Source of the DNA: Simiduia curdlanivorans
GTDB lineage: Bacteria; Pseudomonadota; Gammaproteobacteria; Pseudomonadales; Cellvibrionaceae
DNA: 64,000 nucleotides
NCBI RefSeq assembly: GCF_030409605.1
Contig: NZ_JAUFQG010000004.1
Coordinates: forward strand, 3,073,108 to 3,137,107
Reading direction: 5' to 3'
Shown in pieces: positions 8,653 to 17,316 of the stretch. Within the stretch, counting starts at the first letter, position 1, and each line of letters opens with the position of its first letter. Made by a program: the position numbers and the translations under genes. Below the pieces are notes generated by a model that did not search any database, was not told where the DNA came from, and was given only the letters and a program-made list of their open reading frames with translations.

Positions 8653-8709
8653 TTAAAAACTTTCAAGCACCTAAGTGCTGAGGTTTTTTTGACACTTGAG
8701 GATAATCCG

Positions 8710-9093
8710 ATGACTGTAGTTGCCACTCGCGCTGCCAAAATGATGGCAGCTGAACCCAATGAAATATCCCCCCACCGTGTGATCGCGCTTCTGCTCGACG
8801 GCGCCTTAGAGCGCATTGGCCAAGCAAAGATGTGTTTAGCCGAAAATAACCAAAAAGACTTTGAAGTGCTGCTTGTTAAGACCGTTGGAATTTTAAACGG
8901 ATTAAGGTCAAGCCTAGATTTCGAAAAAGGCGGTGAAATTGCAGCTAACTTAGATTCAATCTATGACTATGTGGCCGATAAGCTCATACAACAACACAAT
9001 CCAGAAGCGCTAGCCGAAGCGGAACATTTGCTCTCTGAAATTAAATTGGGGTGGGACGGAATAACCGACCAAGCAACCAGCATCGCTAGATAA
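8710..9093 (+). CDS. fliS: FliS-like flagellar chaperone (paralogue 2)
   Basis: With the ATG at 8710 the protein has 127 residues. This start follows GAGG at about 9 bases and lies downstream of the sigma-54 motif; an in-frame extension to 8620 would overlap that promoter. The FliS pattern is clear: ISPHRVIALLLDGALERIGQAK, GILNGLRSSLDFEKGGEIAA, LDSIYDYVADKLIQ (quoted in parts). It differs from paralogue 1 in being more acidic and in its separate sigma-54-type control. It probably serves one of the two flagellins or another export substrate. Confidence 0.9.
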   Translation: MTVVATRAAKMMAAEPNEISPHRVIALLLDGALERIGQAKMCLAENNQKDFEVLLVKTVGILNGLRSSLDFEKGGEIAANLDSIYDYVADKLIQQHNPEALAEAEHLLSEIKLGWDGITDQATSIAR

Positions 9094-9258
9094 ACCAGTC
9101 GATTGGTCGAAGCGATTCAAGCAGGGCGGCTTAGCGTTTCCCTAACCGCATTACCGTAAGCGTTAGGTTTATTGGCTAGGGGCGGAGGCGGACTAATCTT
9201 CCGGGTGGTTGTGTTTGAATTGCTCTGTATTCACGAAAAATTTTAGTCGTCCTTTTCT

Positions 9259-9285
9259 TTAAGTTTGCATTCCTGCTGTCGATAA
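9259..9285 (+). promoter_or_regulatory. Sigma-28 promoter of fliT-like/fliS3 pair
   Basis: TTAAGTTT (9259-9266), an 11-base spacer and GTCGATAA (9278-9285), about 33 bases before the ATG. Confidence 0.8.
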
Positions 9286-9318
9286 CCTGAGGTAGCTAAT
9301 CTATCTCAGGAGTATCAC

Positions 9319-9570
9319 ATGGCGTTAATACCGCACAGCCAATGGCGTTTAGTTCGCATGCGTAAAGCGTTAGAGTCGGCTTTATCTGAGCAGGACTGGG
9401 ATAAGGTTCGGCAATTTGACCTAAGCCTTATGCAGGCGTTAAATGAAGCTAGTGAAGACCCAGAGCGCGACGCAAAAACACTTCTGATGGAGCTAAATGC
9501 TGTCGTGCACCTCTACAAAGACTTAGTGCTGAGTTCTGAGTTACATCGCACGGTTAATCAGTTACATTGA
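9319..9570 (+). CDS. fliT: Small FliT-like flagellar chaperone
   Basis: This 83-residue, all-helical, acidic protein starts MALIPHSQWRLVRMRKALES. FliT proteins are short helical chaperones for the cap protein FliD and often follow fliS. Size, position and a sigma-28 promoter support that role. Sequence similarity in this family is weak, so the name is by context. AGGAG precedes the ATG by about 8 bases. The third fliS-like gene follows after 55 bases and probably shares the transcript. Confidence 0.65.
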   Translation: MALIPHSQWRLVRMRKALESALSEQDWDKVRQFDLSLMQALNEASEDPERDAKTLLMELNAVVHLYKDLVLSSELHRTVNQLH

Positions 9571-9625
9571 ATGGGTAAACCCAGTTTTAACACGCTAAGC
9601 TTGGTTAACAGCTTGAGGACTCGTC

Positions 9626-10015
9626 ATGTTTAAAGCTAAAGGAACGGAGTTGTATCAGCGCCTTGGGCTTGAGAGCCAAGTGCAAGGGGCGAGCCCGCAT
9701 CAACTCATTGCACTTCTGTACAATAGTGCCACGGCGCAGCTGGAGCAGGCGCTGCTCGCTGATAGCCAAGGTAAAGACGACGTCCGGCGTAAACACGTGG
9801 CCAAATGTTTAGGGGTTATTGGCGGTTTATCGGAATCATTAAATTTTGACGTGGCTTCTGATTTACCTTACAACTTACACAACCTTTACCTCTATATGCA
9901 GGGCAAGCTGGTGCAGAATCAGCGCCAATTTTCCAAGTCGGATTGCGAGGAAATTCTCGCTTTGCTGGAAACACTGAGCGATGGCTGGGGCGGCATTGCG
10001 AGTAAAGTAAACTAA
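9626..10015 (+). CDS. fliS: FliS-like flagellar chaperone (paralogue 3)
   Basis: This 129-residue protein carries the FliS pattern QGASPHQLIALLYNSATAQL, then VIGGLSESLNFD and LHNLYLYMQGKLVQ. The conserved Asp-Gly-Ala of the first helix (LYDGAL in paralogue 1) is replaced by YNSAT here, so it is the most divergent of the three. GAGG lies 9 bases before the ATG. It follows the fliT-like gene in one probable operon and ends the filament-gene block before fleQ. Confidence 0.88.
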   Translation: MFKAKGTELYQRLGLESQVQGASPHQLIALLYNSATAQLEQALLADSQGKDDVRRKHVAKCLGVIGGLSESLNFDVASDLPYNLHNLYLYMQGKLVQNQRQFSKSDCEEILALLETLSDGWGGIASKVN

Positions 10016-10193
10016 GCCCTGTATATTTAATAACCTCTCTTAATAGCACCTTTTTGACTTTTACGGTCTCTTAGAACAAGAAGCACGTAACTACGTCAAT
10101 TTCTAGACGAAAACATTCCATCTAAACCCCTGCCAAGAATTTGACCAGTGGCAAAGTTTTGACTATTACTTGTTGCACTAAGTTGTTTTTTTG

Positions 10194-10210
10194 ACTTCCG
10201 ACACGGAAGT
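10194..10210. promoter_or_regulatory. Perfect palindrome upstream of fleQ
   Basis: ACTTCCG-ACA-CGGAAGT is a 7+3+7 perfect inverted repeat 88 bases before the fleQ ATG. It may be an operator or a small hairpin; it is not a terminator because no T-run follows. The 283-base gap otherwise shows no sigma-54 or sigma-28 site, in line with fleQ being read by the housekeeping sigma factor. Confidence 0.4.
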
Positions 10211-10298
10211 TAATGCCAACAGTGATAGGGGCCTCCAGGTTGAGGTGATGTTCGTCGCCGGATTGCAGTAATCCTTAGGTGTAAATTAGGAAATCCAC

Positions 10299-11738
10299 AT
10301 GTTGTTAGAACCCATTAAAATTCTTGTTGTAGATGATAACGCCGAGCGCCGGCGGGACCTCAAGGTAATCTTAGATTTCATGGGTGAATCCGCCCTTACT
10401 GTTGATACCAGCCGCTGGGAAGAGGAGGCTGATCTGGCCGATAGCGCCCATCGTTACAGCGCTGTTTTTTTGGGCGAAAATAAGGATCATCCTGCACTCA
10501 TTTCGCGCCTGCAGCGGGTACATGATTGGGATCAGGGCCTGCCAGTTATCCTCGTCGGGCAAGAGTCGGCGCTTCCCGCCGAAACCAATCCTTATTTAAA
10601 GCATAAAATCATTGGCGAAATGCCAAGCCAGCCCACCTACAATCAATTACTTGATCTATTGCATAGAGCCCAACGCTTTCACAGAATGCTGAGTCGCAAT
10701 GCCAAGTCAGGTACTAAACGCGTTCCCCATCTGTTTAGGAGCTTGGTTGGCTCCGCGCCTGCGGTTGAGAAAATGCGCGAAATGATGGCGCAAGTAGCCG
10801 ACAAAGATGTCACCGTGTTAATTACAGGCGAGTCTGGCACCGGCAAAGAGGTTGTCGCTAGAAACCTGCACTATAACTCGACCCGTCGCGACAAGCCTTT
10901 CGTACCCGTAAATTGTGGTGCGATTCCGGCGGAGCTTTTAGAAAGCGAGTTATTCGGTCATGAAAAAGGCGCTTTCACCGGCGCTATTAGCTCCCGTGCT
11001 GGGCGTTTTGAAATGGCCGAGGGCGGTACGCTGTTTCTCGATGAGATAGGCGATATGCCGCTCAACATGCAGGTAAAGATACTTCGCGTGTTGCAAGAGC
11101 GCTGTTTTGAGCGGGTTGGTAGCAATAAAACCCAACCCACCAATGTTCGAATTATTGCCGCAACCCATCGCAACTTAGATGACATGATTACCGAAAATCG
11201 GTTTCGCGAAGACTTGTACTACCGGCTGAATGTATTCCCCATTGAGGTTCCGGCCCTAAGAGAGCGAGCCGAAGATATTCCGGTTTTAATTACCGAGCTG
11301 GTTTCGAAAATGGAGGCCGAAGGGCGCGGTAGTGCACGCTTCAACTCCTCGGCTATATTATCTTTGTCTCGACACGAGTGGTCCGGCAATGTCAGAGAAT
11401 TGGCGAACTTGGTTGAGCGTATGGCCATCATGATGCCGGGCAAGGTGGTGGGCGCCCAAGACCTGCCTAGTAAATATCAGCATGTGGATGAACTGGAGCA
11501 AGAAGAGTTTTTTCAGCTCGAACAAGATAGCCATAACACGGTTATTAAGGTGGGTGAAAACCCTCTATTACCTGATACCGGCATCGATTTGAAAGAGTAC
11601 CTCACGTCCCTTGAGTGCAGTCTTATTCAGCAGGCCTTAGACGATACGGGTGGTGTGGTAGCGCGTGCAGCCGATCGATTGACGATTCGTCGAACCACGC
11701 TCGTGGAAAAAATGCGCAAGTATGGGTTGAGTCGTTAA
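10299..11738 (+). CDS. fleQ: Flagellar master regulator FleQ
   Basis: Sigma-54-dependent enhancer-binding protein at the top of the polar flagellar cascade; relatives also bind c-di-GMP. The N-terminal receiver-like FleQ domain (about residues 5-125) is followed by an AAA+ domain (about 148-375) with Walker A GESGTGKE near 177 and the sigma-54-contact loop GAFTGA near 224. A Fis-type helix-turn-helix lies at about 440-478. It would be expected to activate the -24/-12 promoters seen here. A repeat-bracketed terminator follows. Confidence 0.96.
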   Translation: MLLEPIKILVVDDNAERRRDLKVILDFMGESALTVDTSRWEEEADLADSAHRYSAVFLGENKDHPALISRLQRVHDWDQGLPVILVGQESALPAETNPYLKHKIIGEMPSQPTYNQLLDLLHRAQRFHRMLSRNAKSGTKRVPHLFRSLVGSAPAVEKMREMMAQVADKDVTVLITGESGTGKEVVARNLHYNSTRRDKPFVPVNCGAIPAELLESELFGHEKGAFTGAISSRAGRFEMAEGGTLFLDEIGDMPLNMQVKILRVLQERCFERVGSNKTQPTNVRIIAATHRNLDDMITENRFREDLYYRLNVFPIEVPALRERAEDIPVLITELVSKMEAEGRGSARFNSSAILSLSRHEWSGNVRELANLVERMAIMMPGKVVGAQDLPSKYQHVDELEQEEFFQLEQDSHNTVIKVGENPLLPDTGIDLKEYLTSLECSLIQQALDDTGGVVARAADRLTIRRTTLVEKMRKYGLSR

Positions 11739-11743
11739 ATTTG

Positions 11744-11927
11744 GCCGCAAGCCGCAAGCCGCAAGCCGCAAGCCGCAAGCCGCAAGCCGCAAGCAAAATC
11801 AAAATCAAAATCAAAATCAAAAATATGGCCCTTGCGGGCCACTTTTTTTGCACGACCCTAGCTTGTAGCTTGTAGCTTGTAGCTTGTAGGGGGCGGCCCC
11901 CCGCCTTGTAGCTTGTAGCTTGTTCCC
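11744..11927 (+). repeat. Terminator bracketed by 7-base repeats (copy B) with AAAATC tract
   Basis: Seven perfect tandem copies of GCCGCAA (11744-11792) are followed by four copies of AAAATC (11795-11818). Then comes a terminator hairpin and four copies of AGCTTGT (11860-11887). A GGGGGCGGCCCCC hairpin (11889-11901) and two to three more GCTTGT units end the element. The left and right heptamers are roughly inverse complements. Layout and core match copy A at 8506-8627. The element fills most of the 297-base fleQ-fleS gap. Confidence 0.82.
11826..11849 (+). terminator. Rho-independent terminator after fleQ
   Basis: TGGCCC (11826-11831), loop TTGC, GGGCCA (11836-11841), then C and seven T. 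It is the core of repeat copy B. Confidence 0.88.
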
Positions 11928-11963
11928 CCTTCACCGGATAAACTTTGCCGCATTCGCTTTTCT

Positions 11964-11979
11964 TGGCACTTCCTTTGCA
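11964..11979 (+). promoter_or_regulatory. Sigma-54 promoter of fleS-fleR
   Basis: TTGGCACTTCCTTTGCAC matches the consensus closely, with GG at 11965-11966 and GC at 11977-11978. It lies 57 bases before the fleS ATG, so the kinase-regulator pair is probably a FleQ-dependent class. Confidence 0.85.
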
Positions 11980-12035
11980 CCTGTCTTATTTGAACGCAGA
12001 AATGCGATTTTTTTGACACCTTGCTGGAATAAGCC

Positions 12036-13250
12036 ATGGGGCAATTAGCCGTAAACTCGATACAACGGGAAGACTACGAAAAACCAGACGGCTTGAAGTC
12101 TGCGTTTGAGCTCTTTAATGAGATGTCGGCTCAGTTGGCAAACTCCTATGATGCTTTGCAGTCGAGAGTTTTAGAGCTCAACCAAGAGTTGTCGACGGTT
12201 TCCGCCCAGCGTTTACAGGAATTGGCACAGAAGGAAAAATTGGCCAATAGGCTAGAGACGCTGCTCAATGTCTTGCCCGGTGGCGTTATTGTGTTGGACG
12301 CCTTTGGCAGAATAACTGAAGCCAATCCGGCCAGCCGCGAAATGCTATCTGAACCACTGATCGGATGTTTGTGGCGACAAATCATTGAGCGCAACTTTTC
12401 TCCCAAGGCCGATGACGGGCACGAGGTTTCCACCCTGGATGGGCGCCGTTACTCTATTGCTACGCGCTCCCTCGACGGCGACGGGCAAATCATTCTATTG
12501 ACCGATCAAACTCAAACCCGGCATTTGCAAGACCAGCTCAGCCGCCACGAACGGCTATCTTCGCTCGGTAAAATGGTGGCCGCACTGGCCCATCAAATTC
12601 GCACACCGCTTTCGGCTGCGTTGCTTTACGCCAATCATTTGACTCAATTTGACGGCGATGTCGAGCGCTCTCGAGTCTGCACCGAAAAAATCCGCGGGCG
12701 ACTTTTGCACATGGAACAGCAGGTTAAAGACATGCTGTTTTTTGTGAAGGGCGAATTGCCGCTACCCGATATTATCACCGTGCAAAAGCTCAAAGAGGCA
12801 CTGGAAGAAGCTCTTGATGCAGCGCTAAAGCAGGCCAATGTCAACTGCCAGTGGGTCGTCAGAAATCCGCAATGCAGTATTAAAGTCAATCTCGAAGCCA
12901 TTAGTGGCGCGGTGCAAAACCTGGTCGATAATGCCTTGCAAGCCGATAGCGAGGCCAAGCCAATTGCGATTACCTTAGAGTCTTTTCTCAACGATGCGCT
13001 GGCCATTAGCGTGTTAGATCAAGGCCCTGGTTTGCCCGAGGATATCGCTGATTCGGTGTGTGATATTTTTGTGACCAACAAAGCCCAGGGCACCGGGCTT
13101 GGTTTAGCCGTGGTTCAGCAAGTGGCTAAGGCACACAGTGGAAAATTTACCATTCGATCGATAAAGGGCAAGGGCACGCGCGCCAGTTTGATTCTGCCCG
13201 TACTTCATTCCCAGTCGCAAACAACATCAACGTCAGAGGTGAAAGCATGA
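12036..13250 (+). CDS. fleS: Flagellar sensor kinase FleS
   Basis: Cytosolic histidine kinase paired with FleR. It has an N-terminal coiled coil (about residues 25-80), a PAS domain (about 80-165) and a HisKA helix with the phospho-acceptor in ALAHQIRTPLS (about 190). The HATPase domain follows (about 270-390), with N-box NLVDNALQAD and the GTGLGL motif. No membrane segment is visible, as in other FleS proteins. It overlaps fleR by four bases (ATGA), indicating coupled translation. Confidence 0.94.
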   Translation: MGQLAVNSIQREDYEKPDGLKSAFELFNEMSAQLANSYDALQSRVLELNQELSTVSAQRLQELAQKEKLANRLETLLNVLPGGVIVLDAFGRITEANPASREMLSEPLIGCLWRQIIERNFSPKADDGHEVSTLDGRRYSIATRSLDGDGQIILLTDQTQTRHLQDQLSRHERLSSLGKMVAALAHQIRTPLSAALLYANHLTQFDGDVERSRVCTEKIRGRLLHMEQQVKDMLFFVKGELPLPDIITVQKLKEALEEALDAALKQANVNCQWVVRNPQCSIKVNLEAISGAVQNLVDNALQADSEAKPIAITLESFLNDALAISVLDQGPGLPEDIADSVCDIFVTNKAQGTGLGLAVVQQVAKAHSGKFTIRSIKGKGTRASLILPVLHSQSQTTSTSEVKA

Positions 13251-14692
13251 CCGCGCAAGCCGTTAATGAGCGTCCCGCAAAACTCAGTGCGGAAACCGTT
13301 TTGATTGTCGAAGACGACGCAAGTTTGCGTGATGCCATGGAGGATACGCTCTCTTTTGCGGGTATAAGTACGGCGTCTGTGGCCTGTGCCGAGGCGGCCA
13401 TTAGCTATCTGTCCGATGGCAATGAGGTTGCCATGATCGTTTCCGACATCAACATGGGTAAACTTTCCGGGCACGACCTACTGCGCCATGTGCGTCAATA
13501 CCACCCACAGGTACCCGTGTTACTAGTGACGGCCTACGGCAGCATTGTCGACTCGGTAGAAGCCATGCGCGAGGGCGCGGTGGATTATTTGGTGAAGCCA
13601 TTTGAGTCCCAGGACTTGGTCCAGTTAGTCCATAAACACGCAATCAATCAGGGCATTGTGTATGACGCGCCGGTGGCCGAGTCGGCACAAAGCAAGCAGC
13701 TACTGCAGCTGGCCGATCGAGTGGCGCAATCGGATTCTACGGTATTAATACTCGGTGAATCAGGCACAGGTAAGGAGGTGTTAGCCCGCTATATCCACGC
13801 TCGATCGGCGCGTAGGGATCAACCCTTCGTGGCCATTAACTGCGCAGCCATACCTGAAAACATGCTCGAGGCCGTGCTTTTCGGCCATGAAAAGGGGGCC
13901 TATACCGGCGCTCACGCGAGCGCACCCGGTAAATTTGAACAGGCCAACGGTGGAACTTTGTTGCTCGATGAAATATCGGAAATGGCGCTCGGTTTACAGG
14001 CTAAATTGTTGCGGGTTTTACAGGAGCGCGAGGTTGAGCGCTTGGGCGGTCGAAAATTGATCAAGCTCGATGTTAGGGTTATGGCTACCTCGAATAGAGG
14101 CATGCGCGAAGAGGTGCTAAACGGCCGTTTTCGCGAGGATTTGTACTACCGCTTAAGTGTGTTGCCTATGCAATGGCAGCCCCTTAGGGCGCGCAAAGAT
14201 GATATTCGCCCATTGGCCGAGAGCCTTATGCGCCGGCATGCGCAAAAGCAGGGGCGCAAAGGCGTTGTGTTAAGCCCGGCAGCCATACAAACCTTGGAAA
14301 ACTACCCTTGGCCAGGCAATGTTCGAGAGCTGGATAATGTCATGCAGCGGGCGTTGATTTTGCAGCCTAGCTCGCGCATAGAACCCTTGGATCTAGGCTT
14401 GGAGTTTGGTTTAGGCCAAACCCCAGCCGACCAGTCCTTGTTTGTACCGAGTGCTGCTGCCGCGGTGCGACAGCAAGAAACCCCCGAGCCCAATGTGTCC
14501 GATGGCCTGCTGGGCGACGACCTGAAAAAGCGTGAATTTGAGGTGATCGTAGATACCTTGCGCAAGGTTCATGGCAGTCGAAAGGACACCGCGGCTCGCC
14601 TCGGCATCAGCGCCCGAACCCTGCGCTATAAAGTGGCTCGATTAAAGGATGATGGCTTTGATGTAGACGGCGCTTGGAAGATGGCACACTGA
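13247..14692 (+). CDS. fleR: Sigma-54-dependent response regulator FleR
   Basis: Response regulator activating mid-tier flagellar promoters. The receiver domain (about residues 17-130) has EDD near 23 and SDINMGKLSG around the phospho-acceptor Asp. The AAA+ domain (about 145-380) has Walker A GESGTGKE and the sigma-54 loop GAYTGA. The Fis-type helix-turn-helix is at the C-terminus (about 435-475). It completes a FleS-FleR operon. Likely targets here are the -24/-12 promoters of fliE, fliK, fliL and flhA, by analogy with Pseudomonas. Confidence 0.94.
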   Translation: MTAQAVNERPAKLSAETVLIVEDDASLRDAMEDTLSFAGISTASVACAEAAISYLSDGNEVAMIVSDINMGKLSGHDLLRHVRQYHPQVPVLLVTAYGSIVDSVEAMREGAVDYLVKPFESQDLVQLVHKHAINQGIVYDAPVAESAQSKQLLQLADRVAQSDSTVLILGESGTGKEVLARYIHARSARRDQPFVAINCAAIPENMLEAVLFGHEKGAYTGAHASAPGKFEQANGGTLLLDEISEMALGLQAKLLRVLQEREVERLGGRKLIKLDVRVMATSNRGMREEVLNGRFREDLYYRLSVLPMQWQPLRARKDDIRPLAESLMRRHAQKQGRKGVVLSPAAIQTLENYPWPGNVRELDNVMQRALILQPSSRIEPLDLGLEFGLGQTPADQSLFVPSAAAAVRQQETPEPNVSDGLLGDDLKKREFEVIVDTLRKVHGSRKDTAARLGISARTLRYKVARLKDDGFDVDGAWKMAH

Positions 14693-14879
14693 TAAAAATT
14701 AGTGAAATAAACAGTTGACCGCAGCGCTAGCCCGTTATATTTTCCGCGACAGGCTAGGGTCGACCCAGATGCGGATGTAGCCGGTCTCGAATCTACCTTC
14801 AGCTTATAACTAAAGCAGCTTATTTCTTTGAATTTTCTGCTTTTTGATAACCAGATTTTTTGCTTAGGTGGGGTAGGTT

Positions 14880-15071
14880 ATGTCTGGTATGGAATTAAGT
14901 GTTGGCTTCGACGACAGTGACGATGTGTACGTTATGGACAATAGCGTGGATGACGTAGATACACGCGTGGCAGCAAATGCAACTGACCCGAGGCGCCGTT
15001 TAGAAGAGCGTCTCGAGGAGATGCGATTAAAGCGCGAACTGCGCGAACTGGATTTGGATTTTCGAATTTAA
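14880..15071 (+). CDS. Small acidic protein with Arg/Glu-rich C-terminal helix
   Basis: This 63-residue protein has an Asp-rich first half and a C-terminal helix built of charged repeats (RRLEERLEEMRLKRELREL). It resembles the small proteins named after Pseudomonas PA3496 (putative envelope integrity family), an assignment from recollection of the family pattern. GGTGGGGTAGG lies just before the ATG. It is a single-gene unit closed by a strong terminator and may have no flagellar role. Confidence 0.65.
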   Translation: MSGMELSVGFDDSDDVYVMDNSVDDVDTRVAANATDPRRRLEERLEEMRLKRELRELDLDFRI

Positions 15072-15084
15072 ATCACTCCCTAAG

Positions 15085-15110
15085 AAAAGCGGCATTAGCC
15101 GCTTTTTTTT
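15085..15110 (+). terminator. Strong rho-independent terminator
   Basis: AAAAGCGGC (15085-15093), loop ATTA, GCCGCTTTT (15098-15106) and a T-run to 15110. It separates the small acidic protein gene from the fliE operon. Confidence 0.93.
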
Positions 15111-15165
15111 CGCCTGAACAATTCCTTTTTAAGCTCAAAGGCAAATTTGTGCCGCCGGCAATTCT

Positions 15166-15181
15166 TGGCCTGCTTTGTGCA
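15166..15181 (+). promoter_or_regulatory. Sigma-54 promoter of the fliE operon
   Basis: TTGGCCTGCTTTGTGCAT has GG at 15167-15168 and GC at 15179-15180, 60 bases before the fliE start. fliE promoters are sigma-54 dependent in related polar flagellar systems. Confidence 0.75.
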
Positions 15182-15240
15182 TTTATAGGTGAAAGAGCAC
15201 AACATTTGGCTGAAAAGTCAAAAAGCCGACGGTGATAATT

Positions 15241-15609
15241 ATGGTAGAAAGAATGGATATCAACCGTTTGTTGGTGGAAATGCGAGCCATAAAACAGCAA
15301 GCCATGCCGCCACAAGTAAACGATGTCAAAGCCTTGGCTGGTCAAATCCAACCGGGCACGGTAATTGGTGCAACAGAGCCGCCATCGAGCGGCTTCGGCG
15401 AGCTCTTTTCAAAAGCGGTTAACAGTGTGAATAACACACAACAAGAATCCACTGCCTTGGCAAAAGCTTATGAAATGGGTGACCAAGGTGTTGATATTAC
15501 CGATGTCATGATTGCGTCGCAAAAAGCTAGTGTGTCTTTCCAGGCCATGTTGCAAGTGCGAAATAAGTTGGTAGATGCCTACCGCGACGTTATGAACATG
15601 CCTATTTAA
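15241..15609 (+). CDS. fliE: Flagellar hook-basal body protein FliE
   Basis: FliE joins the MS ring to the proximal rod. With ATG 15241 it has 122 residues; GTG 15232 and ATG 15253 are also in frame. GGTGAT sits at a good distance before 15241. The C-terminal half is strongly conserved (VDITDVMIASQKASVSFQ, then MLQVRNKLVDAYRDVM). It is the first gene of the fliEFGHIJ operon, 21 bases before fliF. Confidence 0.93.
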   Translation: MVERMDINRLLVEMRAIKQQAMPPQVNDVKALAGQIQPGTVIGATEPPSSGFGELFSKAVNSVNNTQQESTALAKAYEMGDQGVDITDVMIASQKASVSFQAMLQVRNKLVDAYRDVMNMPI

Positions 15610-15630
15610 TTTTTGCGGAGCTAAAGCAAT

Positions 15631-17316
15631 ATGGCAACGGCAGCGGCTGATTTAGACGATGATTTGTCCGGCGGCGGAAAACCCGGCAACGATTTAGTTG
15701 AAGGTTTTAACAACTTAAATCTGATTCGCCAGGCTGGCCTAATGGTCGGCTTGGCGGCTAGTGTGGCCATTGGTTTCGCCGTTGTATTGTGGACCCAGGG
15801 TGAAGATTATCGCCCTTTATACGGTAGCCTAGATCGCTTAGACAGTAGCGAAGTGACGCAAATCCTAGAGCAAAATGATATTGGCTTTAAGGTGGATGGC
15901 AGCACCGGAGCGCTTCTAGTGGATGCCGATAAAATTCACACGGCGCGTTTGAAATTGGCCGAGGCGGGTATACCCGGTGACAAATCCATAGGCTTTGAGT
16001 TACTCGATAAAGAGCAACCCTTAGGTACCAGCCAGTTCATGGAAGGGACGCGCTACCATCGTAGCCTCGAAGGTGAATTGGCCCGCACCATTACCAGTAT
16101 CAATGCAGTGCGTAGCGCCCGGGTACATTTAGCGATACCTAAGGCTTCGGTGTTTGTACGCGACGCGAGAAAACCAACCGCATCCATCTTCGTCGAACTC
16201 TATCCCGGTCGACAGGTAAAGCCCGAACACGTTAAAGCTATGGCCAATCTAGTGGCGTCCAGCATTCCCGAGTTAAAACTCGAAGACGTTACCATTGTCG
16301 ATCAACGAGGCAATTTACTCAGCGCCGGCGAAGAAAATCTCGAGTTGGTGATGGCGGGGAAGCAGCGCACCTACACGCGTCAAATTGAAGGCGATATAGT
16401 TGGCCGTATAAACTCAATCTTAGAACCTATCATCGGTGCCGGGCGCTATAGGGCGGAGGTTTCCGCCGAAGTAGATTTCACTCAGGTGGAGCAGGCGGAC
16501 GAAATGTTTAACCCGGATTTGCCCGCGGTGAGAAGTGAGCAAACCGTCGATGAATCTCAAATAGGTAACTCTACAGCGGCGGGTATTCCTGGCGCCTTAA
16601 CCAATCAACCACCTAATGACGGAGCGGCCCCTCAGGTTGCTGGTGCCGGTGAAGCTGGCGGTGCCAATCAATCGCGCCGAGACAGTAAACAAGCGACGCG
16701 AAATTTTGAACTCGATAGAACGGTTAGTTATACCAAGCATCAGTTAGGAAAGATAAAGCGCTTAACGGTGGCGGTTGTGGTCGATGACAAAGTCGTTGCG
16801 TCGGCTGAGGGTGAGCAACGCCAGCTTTGGACCGAAAATGAGCTCGAGCGATTATCTATATTGGTGCGCGATGCGGTTGGCTTTTCCGCGGCAAGGGGGG
16901 ATAGTGTTAATGTACTGAACTCGCGTTTCATGGGTATTGAAGAAGTGGTTGTCGAAGAATTGGAGTTCTGGCAGCAACCCTGGTTCTTTAATCTGGCCAA
17001 ACAAGCCGTTGGGCTCATTATTGTCTTAGTATTAATTACCGGATTATTAAGACCTGTTTTGAAAACCTTGGCAGTAGCGGGTCAACGAGCGAAGGAATTG
17101 GAAAACGCCAAAGAAATGGCGGCGCTTGAAGATGCGGGCTTAAGTGGTTTTGAAAATCTATCCGATGAAACTGTAACACTCACAGGCGGCGACGGCTTAG
17201 CCTTGCCAAGCCCAGAGGAGAGTTACGAGCAACAAATCAATATGATCAAGGGGTTAGTTGCCGAAGACCCCGGTCGAGTGGCGCAGGTTATAAAACGCTG
17301 GGTAAATGAAGAATGA
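15631..17316 (+). CDS. fliF: Flagellar MS-ring protein FliF
   Basis: Inner-membrane ring on which the flagellum is built. The 561 residues show an N-terminal membrane helix (about 32-52), the YscJ/FliF ring-building domains (about 55-225) and a periplasmic linker rich in Gly/Ala/Asn (about 300-360). A second membrane helix (about 452-472) precedes a cytoplasmic tail ending in RVAQVIKRWVNE that binds FliG. Length is normal. It overlaps fliG by four bases. Confidence 0.97.
   Translation: MATAAADLDDDLSGGGKPGNDLVEGFNNLNLIRQAGLMVGLAASVAIGFAVVLWTQGEDYRPLYGSLDRLDSSEVTQILEQNDIGFKVDGSTGALLVDADKIHTARLKLAEAGIPGDKSIGFELLDKEQPLGTSQFMEGTRYHRSLEGELARTITSINAVRSARVHLAIPKASVFVRDARKPTASIFVELYPGRQVKPEHVKAMANLVASSIPELKLEDVTIVDQRGNLLSAGEENLELVMAGKQRTYTRQIEGDIVGRINSILEPIIGAGRYRAEVSAEVDFTQVEQADEMFNPDLPAVRSEQTVDESQIGNSTAAGIPGALTNQPPNDGAAPQVAGAGEAGGANQSRRDSKQATRNFELDRTVSYTKHQLGKIKRLTVAVVVDDKVVASAEGEQRQLWTENELERLSILVRDAVGFSAARGDSVNVLNSRFMGIEEVVVEELEFWQQPWFFNLAKQAVGLIIVLVLITGLLRPVLKTLAVAGQRAKELENAKEMAALEDAGLSGFENLSDETVTLTGGDGLALPSPEESYEQQINMIKGLVAEDPGRVAQVIKRWVNEE

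Noticed and set aside
11744..11792. Possible CRISPR-like array
   Set aside because: The unit is seven bases with no spacers and no cas genes nearby.
11615..11934. Open frames with repeated short peptides over the heptamer array, first read as a repeat protein
   Set aside because: The periodicity comes from the non-coding GCCGCAA and AAAATC tracts; the frames enter fleQ in the wrong frame.
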